This document shows, one piece after another, positions 1 through 12,300 of a stretch of 64,000 bases of DNA; the first letter of the stretch is position 1, and each line of letters opens with the position of its first letter. The notes beneath the pieces were generated by a model that did no database searches, was not told where the DNA came from, and worked only from the letters and a program-made list of their open reading frames with translations. Source of the DNA: Lepas anatifera (Eukaryota > Arthropoda > Thecostraca > Lepadidae); NCBI GenBank assembly GCA_034440635.1, contig JAOTON010000478.1, positions 310,001 to 374,000 on the forward strand, read 5' to 3'. Both the position numbers and the translations under genes were made by a program.

Positions 1-352
1 CTACGTAATATTGGGTGATAACCGATCACCAATCAGAGACCGGAAGGCTGCGGCCATCTCAGGTCGGACCGGCTACAGACGCGTCAGACCGGTCACAGAC
101 GCGTCAGACCAAACACAGACGTGCCATCCCAACCACGCCACACTCCGTACACGGACACATTACACGGCAGCCACCTACAGTGGGGGATACAAGGGGCTAG
201 GGGACTCAAAGCCCCCCCATGTCAGTGCCTATAGTAAATGCTTAACCGGAGGCTGATCCAAGACAATGATGGGAGAGGCTCGAGCCCCCCCCCAAAAAAA
301 AAACTGGATCCGTCAACGAACACAGACGCGTCATTCCGGAGACGTCCCATTC
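1..352. repeat. Degenerate short tandem repeats at window edge
   Basis: Around 65-125 a unit of about 21 bp containing GACGCGTCAGACC recurs two to three times with decay. The same CAGACGCGTCA word reappears near 310-330, so this is probably the decayed edge of the array that follows. Poly-C and poly-A runs lie at 288-302. No gene is seen. The window may cut a longer minisatellite to the left. Confidence 0.5.
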
Positions 353-650
353 TGGCTATAGACACGTCACGCCGGACACATCAAACTCCGGCCATAGACA
401 TGTCATCACAGACACATCACAATCCGGCTATAGACACGTCATCACAGACACATCACAATCCGGCTATAGACACGTCATCACAGACACATCACAATCCGGC
501 TATAGACACGTCATCACAGACACATCACAATCCGGCTATAGACACGTCATCACAGACACATCACAATCCGGCTATAGACACGTCCGATCAAGACGCGCCA
601 GACACATCACAATCCGGCGCATAGACACGTCATCACAGACACATCACAAT
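353..650. repeat. 36-bp minisatellite, about 8 copies
   Basis: The unit contains ATCCGGCTATAGACACGTCA and recurs every 36 bp. Five central copies are nearly identical (about 405-590) and the flanking copies are diverged. Because 36 is a multiple of three, a plus-strand reading frame through it repeats a 12-residue unit (IDTSSQTHHNPA). That is an arithmetic consequence of the period and not evidence of a gene. Confidence 0.9.
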
Positions 651-667
651 CTACGGCTCGTAGACAC

Positions 668-1365
668 CTAGTACAGGCTGCATCAGATATATATTACCGG
701 CTGTAGACACCAGTACAGGCGCGAGACAGCGAGTACAGGTGCATCGGATATCTAGACACGCTGCATCAGATATATATTACAGGCTGCGTTACAGCGTCTG
801 GCACTCTGGTATACTCCGATAAAGGCGCGCAAGACACCTAGTACAGGCTGCATCAGAGATCTAGTACAGGCTGCATCAGATATCTATTACAGGCTGCGTC
901 AGACAGCGAGTTCAGGCTGCGTCCGAGATCTAGTACAGGCTGCATCAGAGATTTATTACAGGCTGCGTTAGGCAGCGAGTACAGGCTGCCTCAGAGATCT
1001 AGTACAGGCTACATCAGATATATGTTACAGGCCGCGTCAGACACCTAGTACAGGCTGCGTCAGATATCTAGTACAGGCTGCATCAGATATATATTACAGG
1101 CTCCGTCAGACAGCGAGTACAGGCTGCGTCAGAGATCTAGTACAGGCTGCATCAGATATATATTACAGGCTCCGTCAGACACCTAGTACAGGCTGCGTCA
1201 GAGATCTAGTACAGGTTGCATCAGATATACGTTACAGGCTGCGTTAGACAGCGAGTACAGGCTGCGTCAAATACCGAGTACAGGCTGCATCAGATATCTA
1301 TTACAGGCTGCGTCAGACAGCGAGTACAGGCTGCGTCAAATACCGAGCACAGGCTGCATCAGACA
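668..1365. repeat. 23-bp minisatellite, about 28-30 copies
   Basis: The core TACAGGCTGC recurs every 23 bp, followed by a variable part such as ATCAGATATATAT, GTCAGACAGCGAG or GTCAGAGATCTAG. The variants alternate, which suggests 46- and 69-bp higher-order units. Short indels disturb the phase near 730-830. It starts within about 20 bp of the end of the 36-bp array, but the two units share no obvious sequence. Confidence 0.9.
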
Positions 1366-2235
1366 CTGGCTCCAAATTGCAAGACTGCACCTCAGGCCAG
1401 TGAGACATATTATATAAACCAGTTAATTTACCCGGGATGCATGAGCAGCATTGGTAGCAGGCCCTCGACACGCAATGTTACGTCGTACACGAGTCAGACG
1501 AAATACAGCGACGTGGATCGGCGCATTGTAAAAAGCAAAAAAATCAGTATTTTTATTCTAATTGAACATTTAAGTAAGCTCATGCAACATGTCTTTTAAA
1601 TTTTCAGGATTTTCATTGACTTATAATTTACATACAATGTAAATGTTCTTTATATCTAAAACTTTTTCAGCAATATTATTCAATACTGTATTTGCTTACT
1701 ATTGGTAACGACCAAGCCCAAAGTCATTATAAAGGTAAGACCCGAGTGAAAAAAGTATCAGACATCCAGATATATAAGTCGATTAGTCCGTTCCCACGGT
1801 CGGTACAGAAATAGTGCGCGCTGAGATCGCTCATATACCCAGGGTAATTAACTAGTCAAATCGCTAAACCTACAGCAGTAATTTAGCCTCCGCTATCTCC
1901 TCTCCCGCTAAATCACACCGAAAACAGTCACATTTCTCACGCCACATGCAGCCACTCTCGAAACTAATGAGCACATAATGAGAACACTGAATAGATAGAA
2001 GCTCTCCTGTCTAATACCAACACCAAACAGCTAGAAACTCTCAAAGCTAACATCGATATGGTACCTGACAAGCATCATCACTAGAGAACCAAAGGTCAAT
2101 AGTTCGAAATTTGACACACAGATTCAAAATGAATATTCATGCTAGCTGCTGATTTTTGCAGGTGGAGTGCTATCAAAGCATCTCCGCAGTTTTGAAGACC
2201 TGGGTTACTTTATGAAGGACGGAAATAAGGACAGA
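1366..2235. other. Unassigned intergenic DNA
   Basis: AT-rich single-copy-looking sequence with scattered stops in all frames. No coding potential, RNA gene or repeat boundary was recognised. Confidence 0.5.
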
Positions 2236-2238
2236 TGA

Positions 2239-2275
<37 letters not shown>

Positions 2276-2283
2276 GAGAGAGA
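2236..2283. repeat. (GA)n microsatellite
   Basis: A run of about 45 bp of alternating GA with one G interruption. It is purine-only on the plus strand. Confidence 0.95.
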
Positions 2284-3469
2284 ACCAAATTGAATGGAAG
2301 GATTGGGCGCAGAACGAATGAAACAGAAAGGGCATTAGAGGATGGATTAGCACTCTCAATTCAAAACTGCATAATCATGAGTGAGCTTAGCGGTTTCAGT
2401 TTTCCCGCTGGCGACCGGTTTAAATCCTGGTCCCAATTCTTTTTCCAGCAAAAACCTTTAGTGTCATTATGTATTCCGTCTCGACACTCATTTTCATTTT
2501 GGGCTAGGCCTCCTACATCAAAAACGTTCGAGCATACGAGGCTTTTCGGGAACATACCTCGTATTTCTGTCAGGCTGATCTGATATTTGGAGCTGAGAAA
2601 GGGCATCAGGGACGCAGCAATTAGTTCTCTCAGTCATTTCCGGCAAACCTATTTTCCACTGAAACATTTCGGGGATCCGTGCAACTTCGCATCAAACAAA
2701 CGCAAACACTAATTGGCCTACATAAGCAAATGAGGATAATACGCCCGACGCGAGATTCGCAGCAGCGACGAATGAGGCGTTGATTGAGTGTAGCGGTTTT
2801 ATTCCAGTCTGACGCATAACACGGTGGCACCAAGGCCTGCGTAATGGGCGGGAGCCCGTGTGATTAAACGGCGGGGCGGGCGAGAGAAGCCGTCCGGCGC
2901 ACGCTTTTCCAGCACCCAACACTATGGGTCCACATATATAAACCTACTGCTACTGGTCCCGACACCTGATCGCAGGGGCGCCGCCACCAGGAGGCAGGGA
3001 GGTGGAGGGTGTGGCCCGGGGCATCGGGCCCTTCTCTCGAAAAGTGGGGGGACTGCCCTCCTCTTCCTACTTTTGGCGGGAGCAATCCGCTGCATACTGT
3101 CTAATAACTTTAAAAAGAAATTTTCCGTTTGGTATTTTCATAGGACTGCACCGCTTTTGAATACAATACTTATGCTGAAATTCCTTTCTAGGCAACAGAA
3201 CAAAGCGACAGATGGGCATAAGGCTCAATCGTTGGATCCAGTTTTCATGCGAGAGTTAGCTGCTTACTTGAACATGCGTGAAGTCTTAATTGCCAGTAAG
3301 ATTATTCATAGCTGGTTAGCAGTTCAGTTCGATTTGAAAATGGTATCATGGATGCCTAATACACCGCCCCGTCGCAAACATTTATCCCGGTAACCTGATT
3401 GCTAAGATTTCAGATAGAACTGCATGGGCTGGCAAGGGTCAAATGCCCATAGCAGTTTGCTTTTCATGT
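2284..3469. other. Unassigned DNA with an open frame of 177 codons
   Basis: No recognised element. A plus-strand frame is open at 2,860-3,393 (177 codons, first half GC-rich, second half AT-rich). It shows no domain, signal peptide or repeat that I can name, and the abrupt composition change within it argues against one real exon. The last third, rich in hydrophobic and basic residues, could be a short exon, but nothing here supports that. Confidence 0.4.
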
Positions 3470-4973
3470 TTAAGGGAATGTGGCAAATTGGTGCAAGTTA
3501 AACGTGTAGTGGTTTGAGGGACAGTCTTTATTGAACATAATGTGTTTGCGTTTATTTCTGCTGAAAAGTGACTCATAATGCTTACATTTCGTTTTATTTA
3601 ATTTTCCTCTGTTGAAGGGTAAAACGGTCTCCAAATCAGCGTAACGTCAGGTCGGTATACGATCTGATAAATGTTTTCTGCCAGTTTGAACCTCTTAACG
3701 CCAAAAATGAACACGAATCAAATCAAACATTTTAGCAAAGAGAGGCTATTATTAGGAATCAAATTGATACTGATTAACACACGCATTGACGGGGGTCTGA
3801 GCCACCTTCGCTTTGACGGGGGGGGCGGGTACCCGCCCCCCCTAAGATCTCGATAACCACGGTAGGTAGCAAAAAACGGTAAACGGCGTTGGGTAGCCCA
3901 TCCACTTCTCCATCGAAAATATTTGCACCATTTTTTCTCAGGTCACATTTAAGGTCACGAGAGGTCAAAATATGCCGTCATAGGGATAACATGTAAATTA
4001 AGGTTTTCGGCCATTACATCTGAACAAGTAAAGATAGAGCAAAACGACTTAAACTATATGAATCCTCGCAGCAAGCCGAGTCGAATGGTATACAATTTGA
4101 CCTTGCCAAGTCAAATCAAAGATTTTACCTGAACTGAGGTCAGGTCAAGGTTAAATCATATAAAATGCATATCATTAGAACTGCAAAGACAAGGCGAGTC
4201 TAATGCAGCTAAAATAAACGCTCTATCACCATCCGTTACTGAGTTATTCAGTAAAAAAACCATTTCTCCCATCGGCTATTTCCAATGGAGAGGTCATGCC
4301 TCGCACCTGACCTCAGGTCATCAAAATCAAAAATACCGGAACATATTTTAGAGAACTCGGTGGGCCCATTATGTGATATGAGTTTCAATCGGATAAGTTC
4401 ACCCTGTTCCGACTTATGCTATCTTAAACTTTTTTAGGCCAGGTCACTTGACCTGTTCTGGTGACCTGACCTGAGATGACCTAACCTTAAAATTTTCACA
4501 TAAGTTGTAAAAATGATGAGGGAAAAGGTATGCCATGTACGACGGCGCTACGCGCCGCTGTTGTTCTGCTATCTCTGAAAAACCCGAGGGGGCGGGTACC
4601 CCCCCCGTCAATGCGCGTGTTAATTTCTGCTCTTTCTCTTCAGACATTAAAACATTTCTCGCGTTTCAAACTAGCCATTGAAGAAAGTTATACACATTTA
4701 GAGGCACCAGTACTAAAGGCGTGCACGTGGTTTTAAAGAGATCTAAGCTAAAAACATTTATCATCGCAGCGGGGATTAAGCATTACGCCAGACACCTAAG
4801 GTCATATCATACAACGTAATCACCCGGGTGAGGAGGGGGTTCGATAGATGGTGATTTTTCATATTTCTATTCGCGAAAGGTGAGGTCTGGGGCAAATGAA
4901 ATATCCACCAAGTGGTTTCTCGGTATGCTCTATCACAACTACCTCATTCAAATTCATTATGGGTTCCCTTTAA
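3470..4973. mobile_element. Non-autonomous TIR element T2, copy a, interrupted by a TTAA element
   Basis: The left end reads TTTAAGGGAATGTGGCAA and the right end reads GGGTTCCCTTTAATCC, which is its inverse with decay. The interior at 3,585-3,770 matches the uninterrupted copy at 19,588-19,955. Shared words include ATTTAATTTTCCTCTG/ATCTAATTTTCCTCTG, GTCTCCAAATCAGC and GGTTTCTCGG near the right end. The match breaks exactly at 3,774, where a TTAA-flanked transposon begins, and resumes near 4,895. No transposase is encoded. The family recurs at 21.8, 33.1, 37.4 and 42.7 kb. Confidence 0.65.
3774..4623 (+). mobile_element. TTAA-flanked MITE-like transposon, copy A
   Basis: The ends are TTAACACACGCATTGACGGG and its inverse, CCCGTCAATGCGCGTGTTAA, over about 20 bp. 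TTAA is duplicated on both sides, as expected for the piggyBac type of insertion. The subterminal word GATCTCG followed by an A-rich stretch is shared with copies B, C and D. The interior is dense in AGGTCA and TGACCT hexamers, for example 4,130-4,150 and 4,440-4,490. There is no open frame of transposase size, so it is non-autonomous. piggyBac affiliation is inferred from TTAA only. Confidence 0.8.
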
Positions 4974-5454
4974 TCCTTTAACTGCGAAAAGTGCCTCCTG
5001 AAAGCGGCATGAACGAAATAAGGGTAGCGATAATACGGGTTACTTTCCAAAAGACCTCCAATTGCCGGAGAACAGCCAACTAGGGGTGCAGTGTGACTCG
5101 TCATGGGAGAGACAGGACACAGCGACCCCGGGCTAGTTATGAAGGTTTGGTATGGGAATGAGAGGCATGGGGAACACTGGTCGAATGGAAACACGACCCA
5201 ACGTATCCGCTGGCTGCGCCATTGCGTCCCACAGATAACTGGTATTCTGGGCTGGGATCGTTACACCGTTTGGACGGCGCCGCTATCGGCACTCCGGCAA
5301 TGGCATCGCTGAGCCGGGCTAACTTAATCACCCATAGCTGCCGTCCATGGCAGAACGTGCCCGGGGTGCGACAGCGGTGGCCGGCTACCAGTTCACAGCC
5401 GCTGTCAGAGGGCGGCATCTGACGCAACAGCCGTCAGCGGCAGCAGGCTGGTCA
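4974..5454. other. Unassigned DNA leading into the minisatellites
   Basis: Moderately GC-rich, especially after 5,260. No repeat unit or coding signal was recognised before the 48-bp array begins. Confidence 0.4.
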
Positions 5455-6125
5455 GGACAGACACCAACGCAGCCTGCCACACCGAGCAGGGAGGCCGGGG
5501 GAACGACAGACACCAACGCAGCCTCCCACACCGAGCAGGGGAGCCCGGGGAACGACAGACACCAACGCAGCCTCCCACACCGAGCAGGGGAGCCCGGGGG
5601 AACGACAGACACCAACGCAGCCTGCCACACCGAGCAGGGAGGCCGGGGGAACGACAGACACCAACGCAGCCGTCACACCGAGCAGGAGGCCGGGGAACGA
5701 CAGACACCAACGCAGCCTCCCACACCGAGCAGGAGGCCGGGGAACGACAGACACCAACGCAGCCTGTCACACCGAGCAGGGAGGCCGGGGAACGACAGAC
5801 ACCAACGCAGCCTGTCACACCGAGCAGGGAGGCCGGGGAACGACAGACACCAACGCAGCCTGTCACACCGAGCAGGGAGGCCGGGGAACGACAGACACCA
5901 ACGCAGCCTGTCAACCGAGCAGGGAGGCCGGGGAACGACAGACACCAACGCAGCCTGCCACACCGAGCAGGGAGGCCGGGGAACGACAGACACCAACGCA
6001 GCCTGCCACCGAGCAGGAGGCCGGGGAACGACAGACACCAACGCAGCCTGCCACACCGAGCAGGGGAGAGCCGAGAGAACGACAGGCACGAACGCAGCCT
6101 CCCACACCGACCAGGGGAGGCAGGG
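5455..6125. repeat. 48-bp minisatellite, 14 copies
   Basis: The word GACACCAACGCAGCC occurs 14 times (the last degenerate) at spacings of 45-53 bp, most often 48. The rest of the unit reads CACACCGAGCAGGGAGGCCG followed by GGGAACGACA. Length changes fall in the G runs and in a CACA deletion. Frames on both strands stay open through most of the array because the unit has few stops. I treat these as repeat artefacts. Confidence 0.95.
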
Positions 6126-6318
6126 GGAGGCACAAGGTAAAAGAACGAGAGTGGAGGCGCGCTGAATGGAAGCTGTTGTCCCGAACTGGTCAAAAGCACT
6201 CGACTTGCATCGAGCGAACACTGGCCATGGTCCTGCATCTGCAGTGGTGGGGACAACTCCGCGAACTCAGTCGGACCTATCTGCCTCCGCAGTGACGCCG
6301 GCCTTGTGTGCGCTGCTG
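6126..6318. other. Spacer between the 48-bp and 69-bp arrays
   Basis: About 190 bp of non-repetitive sequence. It contains an ATG at 6,166 whose frame runs open into and through the following array to 13,140. Confidence 0.5.
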
Positions 6319-9300
6319 CCGACTGGGGTGCTCTCGGTGTCCCGTGTGCCGTCCGATGCTGTGGGTGGTTGGTTTGGTTGTGTGCTGCTGGGGTGCTCTT
6401 GGTGTCCCGTGTGCCGTCCGATGCTTTTTGGGTTCTGTGGGTGGTTGGTTTGGTTGTGTGCTGCCGACTGGGGTGCTCTCTTGGTGTCCCGTGTGTCGTC
6501 CGATGCTGTGGGTGGTTGGTTTGGTTGTGTGCTGCCGACTGGGGTGCTCTCGGTGTCCCGTGTGTCGTCCGATGCTGTGGGTGGTTGGTTTGGTTGTGTG
6601 CTGCCGACTGGGGTGCTCTCGGTGTCCCGTGTGTCGTCCGATACTGTGGGTGGTTGGTTTGGTTGTGTGCTGCCGACTGGGGTGCTCTCGGTGTCCCGTG
6701 TGTCGTCCGATGCTGTGGGTGGTTGGTTTGGTTGTGTGCTGCCGACTGGGGTGCTCTCGGTGTCCCGTGTGTCGTCCGATGCTGTGGGAGGTTGGTTTGG
6801 TTGTGTGCTGCCGACTGGGGTGCTCTCGGTGTCCCGTGTGTCGTCCGATGCTGTGGGAGGTTGGTTTGGTTGTGTGCTGCCGACTGGGGTGCTCTCGGTG
6901 TCCCGTGTGTCGTCCGATACTGTGGGAGGTTGGTTTGGTTGTGTGCTGCCGACTGGGGTGCTCTCGGTGTCCCGTGTGTCGTCCGATACTGTGGGAGGTT
7001 GGTTTGGTTGTGTGCTGCCGACTGGGGTGCTCTCGGTGTCCCGTGTGTCGTCCGATGCTGTGGGTGGTTGGTTTGGTTGTGTGCTGCCGACTGGGGTGCT
7101 CTCGGTGTCCCGTGTGTCGTCCGATGCTGTGGGTGGTTGGTTTGGTTGTGTGCTGCCGACTGGGGTGCTCTCGGTGTCCCGTGTGTCGTCCGATGCTGTG
7201 GGTGGTTGGTTTGGTTGTGTGCTGCCGACTGGGGTGCTCTCGGTGTCCCGTGTGTCGTCCGATGCTGTGGGTGGTTGGTTTGGTTGTGTGCTGCCGACTG
7301 GGGTGCTCTCGGTGTCCCGTGTGTCGTCCGATGCTGTGGGTGGTTGGTTTGGTTGTGTGCTGCCGACTGGGGTGCTCTCGGTGTCCCGTGTGTCGTCCGA
7401 TGCTGTGGGTGGTTGGTTTGGTTGTGTGCTGCCGACTGGGGTGCTCTCGGTGTCCCGTGTGTCGTCCGATGCTGTGGGTGGTTGGTTTGGTTGTGTGCTG
7501 CCGACTGGGGTGCTCTCGGTGTCCCGTGTGTCGTCCGATGCTGTGGGTGGTTGGTTTGGTTGTGTGCTGCCGACTGGGGTGCTCTCGGTGTCCCGTGTGT
7601 CGTCCGATGCTGTGGGTGGTTGGTTTGGTTGTGTGCTGCCGACTGGGGTGCTCTCGGTGTCCCGTGTGTCGTCCGATGCTGTGGGTGGTTGGTTTGGTTG
7701 TGTGCTGCCGACTGGGGTGCTCTCGGTGTCCCGTGTGTCGTCCGATGCTGTGGGTGGTTGGTTTGGTTGTGTGCTGCCGACTGGGGTGCTCTCGGTGTCC
7801 CGTGTGTCGTCCGATGCTGTGGGTGGTTGGTTTGGTTGTGTGCTGCCGACTGGGGTGCTCTCGGTGTCCCGTGTGTCGTCCGATGCTGTGGGTGGTTGGT
7901 TTGGTTGTGTGCTGCCGACTGGGGTGCTCTCGGTGTCCCGTGTGTCGTCCGATGCTGTGGGTGGTTGGTTTGGTTGTGTGCTGCCGACTGGGGTGCTCTC
8001 GGTGTCCCGTGTGTCGTCCGATGCTGTGGGTGGTTGGTTTGGTTGTGTGCTGCCGACTGGGGTGCTCTCGGTGTCCCGTGTGTCGTCCGATGCTGTGGGT
8101 GGTTGGTTTGGTTGTGTGCTGCCGACTGGGGTGCTCTCGGTGTCCCGTGTGTCGTCCGATGCTGTGGGTGGTTGGTTTGGTTGTGTGCTGCCGACTGGGG
8201 TGCTCTCGGTGTCCCGTGTGTCGTCCGATGCTGTGGGTGGTTGGTTTGGTTGTGTGCTGCCGACTGGGGTGCTCTCGGTGTCCCGTGTGTCGTCCGATGC
8301 TGTGGGTGGTTGGTTTGGTTGTGTACTGCCGACTGGGGTGCTCTCGGTGTCCCGTGTGTCGTCCGATGCTGTGGGTGGTTGGTTTGGTTGTGTACTGCCG
8401 ACTGGGGTGCTCTCGGTGTCCCGTGTGTCGTCCGATGCTGTGGGTGGTTGGTTTGGTTGTGTGCTGCCGACTGGGGTGCTCTCGGTGTCCCGTGTGTCGT
8501 CCGATGCTGTGGGTGGTTGGTTTGGTTGTGTGCTGCCGACTGGGGTGCTCTCGGTGTCCCGTGTGTCGTCCGATGCTGTGGGTGGTTGGTTTGGTTGTGT
8601 GCTGCCGACTGGGGTGCTCTCGGTGTCCCGTGTGTCGTCCGATGCTGTGGGTGGTTGGTTTGGTTGTGTGCTGCCGACTGGGGTGCTCTCGGTGTCCCGT
8701 GTGTCGTCCGATGCTGTGGGTGGTTGGTTTGGTTGTGTGCTGCCGACTGGGGTGCTCTCGGTGTCCCGTGTGTCGTCCGATGCTGTGGGTGGTTGGTTTG
8801 GTTGTGTGCTGCCGACTGGGGTGCTCTCGGTGTCCCGTGTGTCGTCCGATGCTGTGGGTGGTTGGTTTGGTTGTGTGCTGCCGACTGGGGTGCTCTCGGT
8901 GTCCCGTGTGTCGTCCGATGCTGTGGGTGGTTGGTTTGGTTGTGTGCTGCCGACTGGGGTGCTCTCGGTGTCCCGTGTGTCGTCCGATGCTGTGGGTGGT
9001 TGGTTTGGTTGTGTGCTGCCGACTGGGGTGCTCTCGGTGTCCCGTGTGTCGTCCGATGCTGTGGGTGGTTGGTTTGGTTGTGTGCTGCCGACTGGGGTGC
9101 TCTCGGTGTCCCGTGTGTCGTCCGATGCTGTGGGTGGTTGGTTTGGTTGTGTGCTGCCGACTGGGGTGCTCTCGGTGTCCCGTGTGTCGTCCGATGCTGT
9201 GGGTGGTTGGTTTGGTTGTGTGCTGCCGACTGGGGTGCTCTCGGTGTCCCGTGTGTCGTCCGATGCTGTGGGTGGTTGGTTTGGTTGTGTGCTGCCGACT

Positions 9301-12300
9301 GGGGTGCTCTCGGTGTCCCGTGTGTCGTCCGATGCTGTGGGAGGTTGGTTTGGTTGTGTGCTGCCGACTGGGGTGCTCTCGGTGTCCCGTGTGTCGTCCG
9401 ATGCTGTGGGTGGTTGGTTTGGTTGTGTGCTGCCGACTGGGGTGCTCTCGGTGTCCCGTGTGTCGTCCGATGCTGTGGGAGGTTGGTTTGGTTGTGTGCT
9501 GCCGACTGGGGTGCTCTCGGTGTCCCGTGTGTCGTCCGATGCTGTGGGAGGTTGGTTTGGTTGTGTGCTGCCGACTGGGGTGCTCTCGGTGTCCCGTGTG
9601 TCGTCCGATGCTGTGGGTGGTTGGTTTGGTTGTGTGCTGCCGACTGGGGTGCTCTCGGTGTCCCGTGTGTCGTCCGATGCTGTGGGTGGTTGGTTTGGTT
9701 GTGTGCTGCCGACTGGGGTGCTCTCGGTGTCCCGTGTGTCGTCCGATGCTGTGGGTGGTTGGTTTGGTTGTGTGCTGCCGACTGGGGTGCTCTCGGTGTC
9801 CCGTGTGTCGTCCGATGCTGTGGGTGGTTGGTTTGGTTGTGTGCTGCCGACTGGGGTGCTCTCGGTGTCCCGTGTGTCGTCCGATGCTGTGGGTGGTTGG
9901 TTTGGTTGTGTGCTGCCGACTGGGGTGCTCTCGGTGTCCCGTGTGTCGTCCGATGCTGTGGGTGGTTGGTTTGGTTGTGTGCTGCCGACTGGGGTGCTCT
10001 CGGTGTCCCGTGTGTCGTCCGATGCTGTGGGTGGTTGGTTTGGTTGTGTGCTGCCGACTGGGGTGCTCTCGGTGTCCCGTGTGTCGTCCGATGCTGTGGG
10101 TGGTTGGTTTGGTTGTGTGCTGCCGACTGGGGTTCTCTCGGTGTCCCGTGTGTCGTCCGATGCTGTGGGTGGTTGGTTTGGTTGTGTGCTGCCGACTGGG
10201 GTGCTCTCGGTGTCCCGTGTGTCGTCCGATGCTGTGGGTGGTTGGTTTGGTTGTGTGCTGCCGACTGGGGTGCTCTCGGTGTCCCGTGTGTCGTCCGATG
10301 CTGTGGGTGGTTGGTTTGGTTGTGTGCTGCCGACTGGGGTGCTCTCGGTGTCCCCTGTGTCGTCCGATGCTGTGGGTGGTTGGTTTGGTTGTGTGCTGCC
10401 GACTGGGGTGCTCTCGGTGTCCCGTGTGTCGTCCGATGCTGTGGGAGGTTGGTTTGGTTGTGTGCTGCCGACTGGGGTGCTCTCGGTGTCCCGTGTGTCG
10501 TCCGATGCTGTGGGAGGTTGGTTTGGTTGTGTGCTGCCGACTGGGGTGCTCTCGGTGTCCCCTGTGTCGTCCGATGCTGTGGGTGGTTGGTTTGGTTGTG
10601 TGCTGCCGACTGGGGTGCTCTCGGTGTCCCGTGTGTCGTCCGATGCTGTGGGTGGTTGGTTTGGTTGTGTGCTGCCGACTGGGGTGCTCTCGGTGTCCCG
10701 TGTGTCGTCCGATGCTGTGGGTGGTTGGTTTGGTTGTGTGCTGCCGACTGGGGTGCTCTCGGTGTCCCGTGTGTCGTCCGATGCTGTGGGAGGTTGGTTT
10801 GGTTGTGTGCTGCCGACTGGGGTGCTCTCGGTGTCCCGTGTGTCGTCCGAGGCCGTGGGTGGTTGGTTTGGTTGTGTGCTGCAGACTGGGGTGCTCTCGG
10901 TGTCCCGTGTGTCGTCCGATACTGCGGGTGGTTGGTTTGGTTGTGTGCTGCCGACTGGGGTGCTCTCGGTGTCCCGTGTGTCGTCCGAGGCCGTGGGTGG
11001 TTGGTTTGGTTGTGTGCTGCAGACTGGGGTGCTCTCGGTGTCCCGTGTGTCGTCCGATACTGTGGGTGGTTGGTTTGGTTGTGTGCTGCCGACTGGGGTG
11101 CTCTCGGTGTCCCGTGTGTCGTCCGAAGCTGTGGGAGGTTGGTTTGGTTGTGTGCTGCCGACTGGGGTGCTCTCGGTGTCCCGTGTGTCGTCCGATGCTG
11201 TGGGAGGTTGGTTTGGTTGTGTGCTGCCGACTGGGGTGCTCTTGGTGTCCCGTGTGTCGTCCGATACTGTGGGTGGTTGGTTTGGTTGTGTGCTGCCGAC
11301 TGGGGTGCTCTCGGTGTCCCGTGTGTCGTCCGATGCTGTGGGTGGTTGGTTTGGTTGTGTGCTGCCGACTGGGGTGCTCTCGGTGTCCCGTGTGTCGTCC
11401 GAGGCTGTGGGTGGTTGGTTTGGTTGTGTGCTGCCGACTGGGGTTCTCTCGGTGTCCCGTGTGTCGTCCGATGCTGTGGGAGGTTGGTTTGGTTGTGTGC
11501 TGCCGACTGGGGTGCTCTCGGTGTCCCGTGTGTCGTCCGAGGCTGTGGGTGGTTGGTTTGGTTGTGTGCTGCCGACTGGGGTGCTCTCGGTGTCCCGTGT
11601 GTCGTCCGATACTGTGGGTGGTTGGTTTGGTTGTGTGCTGCCGACTGGGGTGCTCTCGGTGTCCCGTGTGTCGTCCGAGGCCGTGGGTGGTTGGTTTGGT
11701 TGTGTGCTGCCGACTGGGGTGCTCTCGGTGTCCCGTGTGTCGTCCGATGCTGTGGGTGGTTGGTTTGGTTGTGTGCTGCCGACTGGGGTGCTCTCGGTGT
11801 CCCGTGTGTCGTCCGATACTGTGGGTGGTTGGTTTGGTTGTGTGCTGCCGACTGGGGTGCTCTCGGTGTCCCGTGTGTCGTCCGATGCTGTGGGAGGTTG
11901 GTTTGGTTGTGTGCTGCCGACTGGGGTGCTCTCGGTGTCCCGTGTGTCGTCCGAGGCCGTGGGTGGTTGGTTTGGTTGTGTGCTGCCGACTGGGGTGCTC
12001 TCGGTGTCCCGTGTGTCGTCCGATGCTGTGGGAGGTTGGTTTGGTTGTGTGCTGCCGACTGGGGTGCTCTCGGTGTCCCGTGTGTCGTCCGATGCCGTGG
12101 GTGGTTGGTTTGGTTGTGTACTGCCGACTGGGGTGCTCTCGGTGTCCCGTGTGTCGTCAGATACTGTGGGAGGTTGGTTTGGTTGTGTACTGCCGACTGG
12201 GGTGCTCTCGGTGTCCCGTGTGTCGTCCGATGCTGCGGGTGGTTGGTTTGGTTGTGTGCTGCCGACTGGGGTGCTCTCGGTGTCCCGTGTGTCGTCCGAG

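Noticed and set aside
668..1365. CRISPR-like array
   Set aside because: The repeats are directly adjacent with no unique spacers and no cas genes, and the context is eukaryotic.
2860..3393. 177-codon frame as a gene
   Set aside because: No domain, abrupt composition shift inside it, and no splice or promoter evidence.
5347..6165. 272-codon frame and opposite 283-codon frame as genes
   Set aside because: They coincide with the 48-bp minisatellite and are open on both strands for compositional reasons.
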